From: Eustoma russellianum
Taxonomy: Eukaryota; Streptophyta; Magnoliopsida; Gentianales; Gentianaceae
DNA length: 64,000 nucleotides
Direction: 5' to 3'
Assembly: GCA_036186865.1 (NCBI GenBank)
Contig: AP025065.1
Coordinates: forward strand, 11,957,192-12,021,191
A program made the translations under genes and the position numbers. Shown in pieces: positions 45,092 to 56,440 of the stretch; positions within the stretch are counted from its first letter, which is position 1, and each line of letters begins with the position of its first letter. A model generated the notes under the pieces. The model was not told the DNA's origin. It did not search any database and saw nothing but the letters and a program-made list of their open reading frames with translations.

Positions 45092-45378
45092 GAGCTGAAG
45101 CTAGGATAGGAGGGAACTCTGCAGCCGTTTTGCTCTTATTTATACTTTGAGGATTTGTCACAGACTTCTTTACTACTTTTATTATCAGAATTTCTATTCA
45201 GCAATGTAATGACGATTATTGGAGTTTCATTTATGTTATGGTTTATGTTTCCGCGAAAAAAAGATTTTACGTCATTTTTGACAAGTAGAACATTGATTCG
45301 ATGCTTTGTATTCTCCTTAGTGAGATACGGCGGGTGCACTGTTCCCGATGTTAGGACCCGAGAACGGGGTGCTACAAC

Positions 45379-45591
45379 GCTGACATGCAAATGTTGAAAT
45401 GGAAACGACAACCAGAGGATGAAGAAGTCCTGAAAGTCATAATTGAACTGAGATAACAAATTTACCACAAATGGGATAAAATGGTCGTGGTCTAACAAAA
45501 GTGTAAAGAAGCTGACGTTGAACTAAAAGCATTTTACGAAACAGTTCGAACAATTGCTCTTACTCACCTACCACTTTCATCATTGCCATAA
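45379..45591 (+). pseudogene. Coding-like fragment of unknown origin
   Basis: 71 codons in one frame with two internal TAA stops, each one base from CAA. It reads ADMQMLKWKRQPEDEEVLKV, then KWDKMVVV and CKEADVELKAFYETVRTIAL. Composition is charged and helical and looks like real protein, but I do not recognise the family. It begins directly at the end of LTR P, so its 5' part may have been displaced. It could be a host gene fragment or part of another transposon. Confidence 0.4.
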
Positions 45592-45688
45592 TGACGTAGC
45601 TTTTGTAAATGTGTGTACTTTATGTCCTTCTAAATTGCTTCATCGTGGAAATATATAGTTGTTAAGATTTTGTTTTTTTGAAACAAGT
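45592..45688. other. Short spacer before element G
   Basis: AT-rich, nothing recognisable. It probably was continuous with 54351 before G inserted (AAGT on both sides). Confidence 0.5.
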
Positions 45689-46226
45689 TGTTGAAGACAG
45701 TTGCGTGCACAGTGGTGAGCATGGTGGTGCAGCTGAAGGTGGTTGAAGCATTAGCCTGGATCCGTGTTAGATTGTTGGATGAGCGTTGGATCAACACAGA
45801 AATCAACCACTGAGATGGTTAAAAGCTGTGTTTGTTTGTTGGACGGGAAGACACAGTGTGACACGTGGTGTCAGCAAGGAAAATGAAGGAGGTGATGCAC
45901 AGTTGGGCAAGCAGCAAGAGGAGAAAGAAATAGTTAGGCGGGAAGGCAGTTCAAATGTGTGGAATAATGATTGTACCATTTTTAGTCATGTTTTAAATTC
46001 AGTTAGTAGAAGGACATTTTGTAATTTTCTTGGTGTTTTCCTTCTCCATAGCGCAAGACTGCAATGGGTGTAATTGCATTCTGGAATCCTGATTTCCCCA
46101 TCTTGTTAAAGCAATTCTCTAGTTTCTTTTCTCTCTATTGCTTTCTCTCTCGTTTTCATTTGATGCTTTAGTCTGTTAATTCTTCTTGTTAATTGTTAAT
46201 TTGGTTGAGAATTGAGAATTTTCACA
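45689..46226 (+). repeat. Element G 5' LTR
   Basis: Near-identical to 53813-54350. It ends ttcaca, directly followed by the PBS tggtatcagatcc. Confidence 0.92.
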
Positions 46227-46239
46227 TGGTATCAGATCC
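46227..46239 (+). other. Element G primer binding site (tRNA-iMet type)
   Basis: TGGTATCAGATCC adjoins the LTR; the first ten bases match the complement of initiator tRNA-Met. Confidence 0.88.
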
Positions 46240-46242
46240 TTA

Positions 46243-47303
46243 TTGATGAACTTTGGTACGTTTATGGCTTCGAACAACAACAATCATTCTCCCTCAACTT
46301 CGAATTTTCATGATCCTAATCCTGCAGTTATTGATCATGTAGAGGATCCGTATTATATACATCCTAGTGATAATCCTACAATGATTCTAGTACAGCTGTT
46401 GCTTGAAGGTAGCAACTATCATAGCTTGAGTAGAGCAGCAAGAAGAGTTTTGGAGGCAAAAATAAAGTTAGTTTCGTAGATGGAACTATTCCTAAGCCAA
46501 TGGAAGGAACAAGGAGGTACAATGCGTGGTTGAAAGCTAATAACATATGTGCCTCCTGGCTGGTTAACTCGTTGTCTGGAAGCATAGTGCAAAGTGTTAC
46601 TTGGATAGATGTAGCAGTAGACATATGGAGTGATTTGAAGTTCAGATATGGAAGTGCGAATGCCTTCAGGCTATCAGATCTGCAAGAGGAATTCTATGGA
46701 ATAAGGCAAGGTAACAATTCGGTTACTGATTATTACACCAAACTAAAAGCAATTTGGGAAGAGTTATCAGTGTTAATGTGTGTGCCTAGTTGTGCGTGTA
46801 GACGTTGTCCTTGTAATCTAGCTATTCAGTTTAACAAATTTTTGGAAAATGGTTGTGTGATTAAGTTTTTAAAAGGACCTAACGATGAGTTTGAAGCTGT
46901 TAAGTCTCAGATTCTATTGTATATGCCTTTACCGGACTTGAAATCAGCCTTTGCTATTGCTGTGAAACTCGAGAGAAAGCTTACCTATACAGAAGGATTA
47001 GGTCATTTTGTTAATAATCCTTCAACACTAATGAATGTGAACACTGCATCTAGATTCAATTAATATATGCCAAGACCTAATGGTCCTGCTGGAGTGACTT
47101 CTCAGAGGCAATTTAGAAGAGGATATAAGAGGGATGGTGGTAAGTTTGGATTAGGTGGTGCCAAAGTACCATACTGCACACACTGCAATATGACATGACA
47201 TACAACAGATAGATGCTATAAGAAGCATGGATACCCTCCTGGTTATAGAACAAAGGCTTAGGTGAATATGCTAAGTGGAGATGTCTGTAATGTTGGTGGT
47301 ACT
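46243..47303 (+). pseudogene. Element G gag, broken
   Basis: 46243-46479 (MASNNNNHSPSTSNFHDPNP, DPYYIHPSDNPTMILVQLLL) and 46500-47063 (EGTRRYNAWLKANNICASWL, FRLSDLQEEFYGIRQGNNSV) form a copia Gag. It continues after a stop to the zinc knuckle CTHCNMTxHTTDRC, in which one residue is a stop codon (about 47176-47215). The coding sequence is then split by a solo LTR at 47304 and resumes at 50228. Confidence 0.85.
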
Positions 47304-50227
47304 TGTAGGATCTGCAAGGCACCACTAGAGGGGGGTTTGAATAGTGTGTGCTGAAAATGTGGGTTTTAAAATTGTTTTAAACCAAAAACTCAACTTCTGA
47401 AAACAGTTTCTGTTTTCAGCACCAGTTTTGAAACATTTTGAAAACTAGGTTTTAGGTGTTCAAAAATTCTGAAATTTGGAGAGATCTTAGTTTCAGATGT
47501 TTTGAGTATCTCCTGAAAATTTCAGACTAAAATTCAACCTCTAACCCCTTTAAAAATCGTTGATGGTCAGATTGCGCAAATCTGCCAGAAACGGTAGTCT
47601 GTTTTGAAAAATTAATTTCTATTTAACCGTGACTCCAAATGCTCTGAACATTTAATGACTAAACCCTTATTAGTTGTATTTAATTGGATTGAAACAGTTT
47701 TGAAAAATTCTTTTGGGAAAATAGTCAAACACGATCAAAGTCTCAACCTTTGCAAGCCTGAAAATCAGACTGCACTAGTCTCAAAACTTTAGACGTTTGG
47801 ATGACTTATCCTTGTCCAAAAGGGTTGAAACTTGCACCAAATTAACCTTAAGATGTGTGGCTATGATTGTGGAAAGTTTTGTGATTTTTGAAATTTGTTT
47901 ACTATTTTTAATAACGTGATGAAAAACAATGCACTGTGCTGGAAACTGAAAGTAAGTGCTGAAAGTAGAGAACACAAGGAATTTTATACTGGTTCGGTTA
48001 AAACAACATACTTCAGTCTTTGAGGACACCTTCCTCGGTTAGAACTAATCAAAACACAAATAACACCTTACCACAGGGTTGATGGAGTTATACACCAACT
48101 CCAACCCTTTACAAACCTTGTATATGAATACAATGATCACAAACACCACCACATTGGAAGTGCAAGATTGATCCCACCTTGATCAATATTTTAAAACAAT
48201 AAAGAGTATGTGGTGGTATGTAAGAAGCCTATTCAAGATGTATGAATATGAATACAATAGGCTCTCTTCTTTCTTTTTTATCACCATATTGGCCGCCCCC
48301 TCTTGCCTTGATCTTCCTCTTGAAAATTATCTTTTAAGTCCTTGGAAGAGTATATTGCATCATTGTGACATTTCCTTGCTTACTTGGCAACTCCTCATTG
48401 GATGATCATTAAGCTCTTGCTTACTTGGCACTCATTGATTGGATGGAAGTTGTCATCATTTGATGACTAGATAAATCTGAAAATAATCCTTAAAAACACG
48501 TGCCAATTAGCCATAAAAGTGTTGTCATAAGTCACATAGTCATCCCACATAATTAGCAAGACAAATAATCACCCATTTCCTTGCAAAATTCGGCCATTAC
48601 ACCTCTCCACATGCTGAAATTTTAGCATGTGTAACATTCATACTTTATTCAAATTTTTGCCAAGTTTGTATTTGATTAATTCATTAAAAATAAAGAAGAA
48701 ATCAATCATCATTTAGTACATAACATTTCTAACAATTTTGGAATAAAAATCAATCACCAAGGAGCCATAAAATCGGCCAACGCATTACACACATGCTGAA
48801 ATTTTCAGCATGTGTGATATTTGAAAATATCACTTGATTATTTCCATAATATGTTTAAAACATTGCCATATTATTCTTCAATCAATCCATATAATTCAAG
48901 ATAGTAAATATGGCTCACTTAAGTGTAAATTTCGGCCAACCTAAGACTACACTTGCTGAATTTTCAGCATGTGTCATAAATGTGACAAAGTTTGAAATGT
49001 TACCTTGTGTAGCTCCTTTCTTTATGTCACCAACATTGTAAGCTTCATTCTTGGCCAATCAAGATACCAAAAAAGCTCCACGTATGCTCCAACATGGCTG
49101 TATAGGCGTGTGATGAAGAATATATATGTGCTGAATTTTATTTTTGCAAACTTTGTAAAATAGTGCACATATAATTATACACATAAGGTATATTCCAATC
49201 AGCCCTTAATTGATTTTTCTAGAACACTTTAGAATGTATGAAGTATTTAAAAATTGTCTAGATACATGTTATATGCCATGCCAAAAATGTTCCATGTGTC
49301 GTGTTCGTAGAAAACCGCATTTTCGACGTTTGTCGATTACCCGATTTTTCTCCGATTAAATTCCAACTTTTTGCACATGTTATATATATTATGTTACACA
49401 TAATATACGTAAACTAAACTTAATATTCAGCTCCCAAGGCTGATTAAAGTGGCGCCTAACATGTGACAAAAATTGAATTTGGAATCTCCACAATTTGGCC
49501 TTAATTTGGGGTGATTTGTGTGTGCCAACATGGAATGATTTTATGGCTGTATATACATGTAAGCCACGAAATTTGTGGCCACTTTTAAAGTATAGGGGCT
49601 GGCCATCTATATATGGCAAGAACGTGACACGTTGGTGAAGTATCGGTATTCACCCGATACGACAATTTTTGGTTTAGAACCTTTTAACGTGTCGTAATAA
49701 ATTTGTCATCACCATGACTTTATCATATGATATAAGACCTGAATATACTCATAAATATGAGTTAAATATAGTGGTGTGACGTTAACGTATGTTCGTAAAA
49801 TATATAACGTGTCGGTAGTACTTTGGAATGTATGCGTATGTGCCTTTTTATAAAAAATCTGAATACATATAAAAATATATATAATAAGGCGTGTGATAGG
49901 GGAGGAGAAACTTTCCATTCTTCAACTTGTTGCCTTTGTGCCTTTTCCAAATATAGCTTCCTTTAATAAACTACTTAGTTTATTTAACTAAGTACTTCAC
50001 TTAATGAACTAGTTTAGTTCATTAATGATGGCACCTAAAAATAGTTCATGCCATTTGATGTAAGCTTTAAAGCTTCATGGCTCGTTAGTACGGCAACAAT
50101 ATATATGAACTATATAAGAAATTTTTATGCAAAAGCGTGTCCTGTCATAAAATATGTTATGCATTTCTTTAATACACGTTATTTAAATCATGCATTTTGA
50201 AATCACTCGAACACCTTTTTCTCAACA
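47304..50227 (-). repeat. Sirevirus-like solo LTR nested in element G (2924 bp)
   Basis: Begins TGTAGGATCTGCAAGG and ends TTTTCTCAACA (plus strand) with a perfect target duplication GTACT (47299-47303 and 50228-50232). Its start shares CACCACTAGAGGGGGG with the LTR of element A, and its end shares TCTCAACA. No coding domain is present. Removing it rejoins the element G frame (NVGG then TQQMFETG). Confidence 0.88.
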
Positions 50228-51722
50228 GTACTCAGCAGATGTTTGAGACAGGGAGTCACACAGATTATGAGTTGTATGATGCTTCCGATGGATATAGCCA
50301 GGAGCATTCTGGTCCTAATGTTCAATTAATCCAAGGTCTGACATAGGAGCAATATGCTCAGCTCATTACTCTATTGCAGGAAAGAGAGGAGAAAGGCAAC
50401 AAGCTAGTCCAGTAGGTCAGCATTAGCAATGACAGACATCACGCCATAATGTCAGCTCAGCAGGCTACTGTGGAAGATAATGTATCAGGTAATCTATATG
50501 TTCAAAACTTAAACACTTGGATTTTGGACTCTGAAGCTAGTGAACATGTTTGTGCCTTCTTTGAAATGTTTGATTTTTTTATCCAGTTACCTCCCTCTGT
50601 GTTAGATTGCCACATAAAAATTATGCTCTTGTAGTCCATATTGGAACAATCATTGTGAATCCACAGTTGGTGCTTGTAAATGTGTTCTATGTGCCTAGCT
50701 TTGCCTTTAACTTGATATCTCTCAGTCAATTGACCAAGTGTGACTCCATTGCAATCATACTTTGTTCTAATCTATGCTTGATACAAGATGTATAGGCCAA
50801 ACAGATGATTGGTTTAGCTGAAGTGAACCAGGGTCTATATCATCTCCATGGTCCTTGCAAATCTTCATCATTAACATCTTCCCACGTTTCTTCCATTATT
50901 GCACTTGGTATAGTCACCAGAACAGCAGATTCAATGCTATGGCACTCAAGATTGGGACACATGTCATCATCAAGAATAAGAGTAGTACAAAAACTAGAAC
51001 CCTTAGTAGTGTACCAGATAATGATTGTAGCTATGAAGTTTGTCCCATTGCTAAACAAAAACGGGCACCCTTTCCCATTTCAGCTTCTGTTGCCTATTCC
51101 CCTTTTTCACTTGTACATATGGATATATGGAGGCCTTATAAGTACTCTACAATGTATAATCAAAGATATTTTCTCACTATTGTGGATGATTACTCCAGAT
51201 TTTGCTGGCTTTATCTGCTAAAACCAAATCAGAAGCAAAACATATAATGCAAAGCTTTTACCAATTTTTTTTGTACAGTTTGATACTAAGATAAAGATCA
51301 TCAGAACTGACAATGGGTAGGAGTTTAACATGCCTTCATTCTATTCCACTCATGGCATTGTACATCAAACAAGTTGCATAAATACTCCTCAACAAAATGG
51401 CATGGTAGAGAGAAAGCACCAGTATCTTTTATCATTTACAAGAGTCCTCAGGTTTGAGTCCAACCTTCCTTCTTCATACTTGGGGTTCTGTTTCCCGCAT
51501 TTAGCCTATCTCATCAATATTACTCCAACTCAAATCCTTAATAATTCAACTCTCTACCAACTGCTTTACAAGTGAGTTCCATATTACAGCAACCTTAAAG
51601 TTTTTGGGTGTCTAGCCTTTGGGAATAACACTCAAGGACATATTGAAAAATTTGATCCCAGGGCCAGAAAAAGTGTATTCCTTGGATTATCATATATACT
51701 AAGGGTTATATCCTTCAAGATC
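50228..51722 (+). pseudogene. Element G protease and integrase, broken
   Basis: The protease active site is NTWILDSEASEHVC (about 50509-50550), where the usual DSGA reads DSEA. The zinc site and core follow in shifting frames: LWHSRLGHMSSSRI, then SLVHMDIWRPYKYST and FLTIVDDYSRFCWLYL, then IRTDNG with a stop. 51330-51575 holds INTPQQNGMVERKHQYLLSF with the last catalytic Glu. Several frameshifts and stops. Confidence 0.82.
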
Positions 51723-52746
51723 TTGAAACTAAAGATGCTTATGTGTCTAGGGATGTTGTGTTTCATGAGCAAGTGTTTCCCTTTGCTTCTGGTGCTACAG
51801 TGTCTTTTCCTTCTCCTTCTTGTGCCGATACATCTGTTCCCATCTTGCCAACTCCTACTTGTGATGTATCAGTACCTCCTCATTCTTCGTCTTCCTTTAC
51901 TTCATCTAGTCCTTTACATCCTAAGGAGCCTACAACCCCCAAACACAGCTTCATCTTCTTCCTCTTCAAAGCCTCAATCTTCTTCTCTTTCAACCTCCAG
52001 TCCATCTTCTCCAGCTTCTATTTCTCCCTTGGCATATGAGTTTTCTCCCTATGAGTTGGTCATTGACTTGCTCATACCATCTGATCCATCATAGCCTAAG
52101 CATTCAGTGCCTAACAAATCCAAACGTACTAAAGTTGTGCTAGCATACTTATAAGATTATTACTGTAATCAAGTCTATAATTCTCTTTATTCCTTGCATC
52201 ATTTTTTGTCTTATGATCATTCAACTCCAGAGTACAAATCTTATGCTTTAATTCTTGTTGCACATAGAGAGCCTAACAGTTATGCAGAAACAGCTAGTTT
52301 TTCCAAATGGCAGGAGGCTATGAGTTGTGAACTTGCAGCTTAAGATGCCAACCAGACATGGAGATTGGTCTCATTGCCTCCAGGCAAGACACATATGGGG
52401 TGTAGGTGGGTGCACAAGGTTAAGCTGAAGCCTGATGGACAAGTAAAGAGATACAAAGCTAGGTTGGTAGCAAAGGGGTATATTCAGCAGTATGGAGTTG
52501 ATTACCAGGAGACTTCTCTCCTGTGGCCAAGATGACCACAGCTAGGTTGATCTTGGCAATAGCAGCACTGCATCATTGGCACATCACCAGCTTGACATCA
52601 ACAATGCCTTTCTTCGTGGAGATCTTCATGAGGATATCTATATGACACCACCTCCTAGGGTTGTTTTGCCTAAGCCTGGCTTGGCATGTAAGCTTCAAAA
52701 GTCCTTATATGGCCTTAAATAGGCTAGTAGAGAGTGGAATGCCACT
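51723..52746 (+). pseudogene. Element G integrase tail and RT fingers, broken
   Basis: A Ser/Pro-rich linker (about 51800-52080) is followed by RT finger sequence readable as CRWVHKVKLKPDG and RYKARLVAKGYIQQYGVDYQ, and a shifted IAALHHWHITSLTSTMPFFVE near 52560-52620. There are stops and at least three frame changes. Confidence 0.78.
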
Positions 52747-53812
52747 TTGACCAAATTCTTGCTTGCTCATGACTTCCAGCAGTCTAGATCTGATTACACA
52801 TTGTTCTTCAAGTTTGTTGGTTCTTATCTTCAGTGTTTGTTATTATATGCTGATGATATCATTGTCACTTGTGACAATGAGGGGGTCATTGCAGATGTAA
52901 AGAAGTCTTTGCATGATGAGTTTAGGATCAAAGACTTGGGCAGGCTTAAGTATTTTCTTAGAATTGAAGTGGCTCAAGCAGAAGGAGGGATACACATTAA
53001 TCAAAGGAAATACACTATTCAGTTGCTTGAACAGACAGGTTTCTTAGATGCTAAACCATCAAAGAGTCCTATGGAGAGTCATACCAGCTTGGCTAAGAAT
53101 GATTCAGCCCTGCTTCCAGAAGTGTTCAAGTATAGGAAACTGGTAAGAAAGCTAATTTACCTTACTATAACTACGCCAAACATATCCTTTTCAGTTCAAC
53201 AGCTAAGTCAGTTCTTAGATTGCCCTATAGAGAACCATTTAAATACAGCTCATAGGGTATTGAGGTATGTAAAAGGGACTGTTGGCACAGGCCTATTGTT
53301 TTCTAGGAGTGGAGATCTTAGTCTTAAAGCTTTTGTTGATACGGATTGGGGAGGTTGCAGTGACACCAGGAGGTCAGTCACAGGATATGCTGTGTTTCTT
53401 GGAGATGCATTGGTGTCTTGTAAGGCTAAGAAGCATACTACGGTTTTTAGATCTTTAGCTGAAGCTGAATATATGGCTATGTCAATGGTGACTTGTGAGA
53501 TCGTGTGGTTCTTAGCTTTGTTGAAGGATTTGAAGGTGAAAGGCCAGACTCCTGTAGAGGTATTCTGTGATTGTAAAAGTGTCATTTACATAGCTGAAAA
53601 TCCCGTTTTTCATGAGCGTACTAAGCACATAGAAATTGATTGCCATGTTGTTAGAGATAAAGTGCAAGAAGGGGTGTTGAAGCTGATGCCCATTAGAACA
53701 GAATTATAGGTGGCTGATGTGTTCACCAAGGCTCTTGACATCAGAAATTTTAATCAGCTAGTGTCTACTCTTGGGTTGTATAATATTTACACCAAGCCTA
53801 GCTTGAGGGGGG
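52747..53812 (+). pseudogene. Element G RT palm and RNase H
   Basis: The open stretch to 53709 (320 codons) carries LLLYADDIIVTCDN, in which YVDD reads YADD, then the connection domain and RNase H (DTDWGGCSDTRRSVTGYAVF, LAEAEYMAMS, FCDCKSVIYIAENPVFHERT). A stop at 53707-53709 interrupts shortly before VADVFTKALD. The sequence ends with the purine tract gcttgagggggg before 53813. Confidence 0.88.
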
Positions 53813-54350
53813 TGTTGAAGACAATTGCGTGCAAAGTGGTGAGCTTGGTGGTGCAGCTGAAGGTGGTTGAAGCATTAGCCTAGATCCGTGCCAGATTGTT
53901 GGATGAGCATTGGATCAATACAGAAATCAACGACTGAGATAGTTAGAAGCTGAGTTTGTTTGTTGGATGGGAAGACACTGTGGGGCACATAGTGTCAGCA
54001 AGGAAAATGAAGGACGTGATGCACAGGTGGGCAAGCAGCAAGAGGAGGAAGAAGTAGTTAGACAGGAAGGCGGTTTAAATGTGTGAAATGACGATTGACC
54101 CTTTTTAGTCATGTTTTAAATTCAGTTAGTAGAAGGACATTCTTGTAATTTTCTTGGTGTTTTCCTTCTACATATCGCAAGACTGCAATAGGTGTAATTG
54201 CATTCTGGAATTCTGATTTTCCCAGCTTGTTAATGCAATTCTCCAGTTTCTTTTCTCTCTATTACTTTCTATCTCGTTTTCATTTGACGCTTTAGCCTGC
54301 TAATTCTTCTAGTTAATTGTTAATTTGGTTGTGAATTGAGAATCTTCACA
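53813..54350 (+). repeat. Element G 3' LTR
   Basis: 538 bp, homologous to 45689-46226 over its whole length. It begins TGTTGAAGACAATTGC right after the purine tract and ends AATCTTCACA. Confidence 0.92.
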
Positions 54351-54877
54351 AAGTTGTTAAGTTAGAAGTAGATTAAATTGCAATGGCGAAACCTTTCAAT
54401 AAATATTTGTTCATTTGTCTCATTGAAATATTTCATGGATGCTAAAAATAGAGGTTCATTGATCGCCTTCAAGCATTTCTACTACAACATAGTAAGGTGC
54501 ACAAGAAGTGTCACATGCAACAATATGGTAGAACAAAAGTGAAATCGACAACATTGTACATGCAATATCCGTAATTATCTTTGTTATGTAGAAAATCGAA
54601 AAAGAAACCCAGAGAAGCCAGGAGCAACTGGCATTTTTTTTTCAAAAATTAGAAATAAAAATTTGAACTCATTTTTCCATTATATTTTAAAATGTATGTT
54701 GGTCTTTTAGTTGTTAAACATAATGCGACGCATATTCTGTTCCTTTTAGATTGGTCTACTTTTCCTCCATACATCTAAACAAGTTCATGGGTCACTCGTT
54801 ACATCAGTGCTGTGCGAGCTGTATTTATCGATCATATCTAGAGCTAGCAAACAAGTGAGGTTCAAGTTGGTAGATTT
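54351..54877. other. Spacer between elements G and H
   Basis: AT-rich, with short frames only and no recognisable gene. It ends with GATTT (54873-54877), the target duplication of element H. Confidence 0.5.
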
Positions 54878-55371
54878 TGTTGAAGAATCAATTGGCATAA
54901 AGAAGAAAGAAGAAGCACAATCCGAAGGAAAGTAGCATTGGAGGAGAGTAGGCCATTGGATTATCTGAAGAATCAATGGCTGAGATGTTTAGAGAGATGG
55001 GATGGCAGTTATTGGAGGCCCGTAACTGCCAAGATCACGTGAGGCAATGGAGGTGACGAGGTGCAAAAGAGGAGTGGAGCGCAGAGGAAGGTTGAAGAAA
55101 AAAGAGCTATCAACGTGAATTTTAAATGGAGTGAAATGTCATCTTTGCCCTTTTGTTTATGTAATAGGGCCGACACATTAAAAGGTAGAATAGTCATTTC
55201 AATTGCTTTTAATTTTTCCCTCCTCAACTGTATAAGAAGGAGTCAGGTCCCTCTCCTTCACCCGGATTGATAACTACAATTTGCAGCAGTTTGCAGACTT
55301 TTCCTCTCATTTTTCATAGTAATAATTCAATTGTGTTTGGTGTCTTTCGATTGTTCAATCAATTTTATCAT
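54878..55371 (+). repeat. Element H 5' LTR
   Basis: Begins TGTTGAAGAATCAATTGGC and ends TTTTATCA. Homologous to 59960-60453 with a few indels. Confidence 0.92.
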
Positions 55372-55384
55372 GGTATCAGAGAGA
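55372..55384 (+). other. Element H primer binding site (tRNA-iMet type)
   Basis: TGGTATCAGAGAG immediately follows the LTR, complementary to initiator tRNA-Met over its first 11 bases. Confidence 0.88.
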
Positions 55385-55484
55385 TTGCTTCGCTGTTGAT
55401 GTGATCTGTGTGAGTTTAATCTGAATTCTGTCAGATTGATTTTTGAATTTTGTTGTTACTGTTGAATTCTGTTGAAGACCTGAT

Positions 55485-56440
55485 ATGGCTTCGACATCTG
55501 GAAGCCGGAGATTTGCTGGTTCACAACCAGCAGAAAACATCACTAACAATCCATACTATCTTCATCCAAATGATAGCCCTTCCATTATTCTGGCACAGTC
55601 CCTGCTGAATCCACATAATTTTCATTCATGGAGTCGAATATTTCAGATGGCGCTCCTTGTCAAGAACAAGATAGGATTCATTGATGGCACCATTGAGCAG
55701 CCAAATGTGAATGATCCACAGTATTATGCATGGAGACATGTGAATTCAATGGTACAATCCTGGATCATGAAAAGTGTGATGCCATCAATTGCTCAAAGTG
55801 TGATGTAGTATGATAGTGCACAAGAGGTCTGGAATGACTTGAAACGCAGGTATGGTACTGGAGATGTGTTTAGGTTGTCTGATCTTCTTGAAAATTTTAT
55901 TCTATCAAACAAGAAAGTGACTCTGTTAATTACTTTACTAAGGTAAAGGTTTTATGGGAAGAAATGATGGTATTAAGACCTCTTTCCATGTGCACTTGTC
56001 GTGGTTGTAGGTGTAATGTTGGTGTGAAATTGCGTGAGTTTTTAGAGACAGACTATGTTGTCAAGTTTTCAAAAGGATTAAACGAAGAGTTTGAGTCAGT
56101 TAAGTCTCAGGTATTTGTGATGACACCATTACCTAAAATTGATGAAGTTTTTGCCATGCCCTTGAAGTATGAGAGGAAGTTGACTGGACTGAACACACAA
56201 AATTCGTATAGTAATAGTCCTACGACTCTTATGGCTGGAGAGTGTGATGGAGGTAGCATGGTGGCTGCGGTAAACTCTCATGCTGGTAGAGGAGCAAGCA
56301 GTGGTTACAGAAAGGGAAATGGAAGGTTCTTCCCTGATGGAAGCAGAAGGCCATAATGTACTCACTGTGGCATGGCTGGACATGTTGAGCAGAGATGTTA
56401 CCGCAAGCATGGTTTTCCTCCAGGATTAAAGTCAAGAAAT
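55485..56440 (+). pseudogene. Element H gag, broken
   Basis: Starts MASTSGSRRFAGSQPAENIT and holds NPYYLHPNDSPSIILAQSLL, the copia Gag N-terminal motif. A stop at 55806 (SVM then TAG) and a frameshift near 55900 precede 55964-56356 (VVKFSKGLNEEFESVKSQVF). A stop at 56354 separates this from the zinc knuckle CTHCGMAGHVEQRCYRKHG (CX2CX4HX4C intact). Confidence 0.85.

Larger units (their letters stand above)
41170..45376 (+). repeat. P: gypsy-type LTR, 5' truncated and interrupted by M
   Basis: P comprises 41170-41676 and about 43996-45376. The first part matches the complement of M at about 43600-43100 (GTAGGT start, GGCCTTAGAATAGGTCCC, CTCACGCGCCGCC). The second matches the complement of 43050-41677 and ends GAACGGGGTGCTACA. 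Removing M restores one collinear LTR. A tandem array of 37-39 bp units (44613-44765) and the acidic frame 45021-45091 lie in the second part. The left start of the LTR is missing, replaced by E gag. Confidence 0.65.
45689..54350 (+). mobile_element. Element G: Ty1/copia retrotransposon with 538-bp LTRs, defective, with a nested solo LTR
   Basis: Plus strand. LTRs 45689-46226 and 53813-54350 are equal in length and begin TGTTGAAGACA. The flanking AAGT at 45685-45688 and 54351-54354 is a short candidate target duplication. PBS at 46227. Gag, protease, integrase, RT and RNase H are all recognisable but broken. A 2924-bp solo LTR sits between the zinc knuckle and the protease. Confidence 0.92.
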
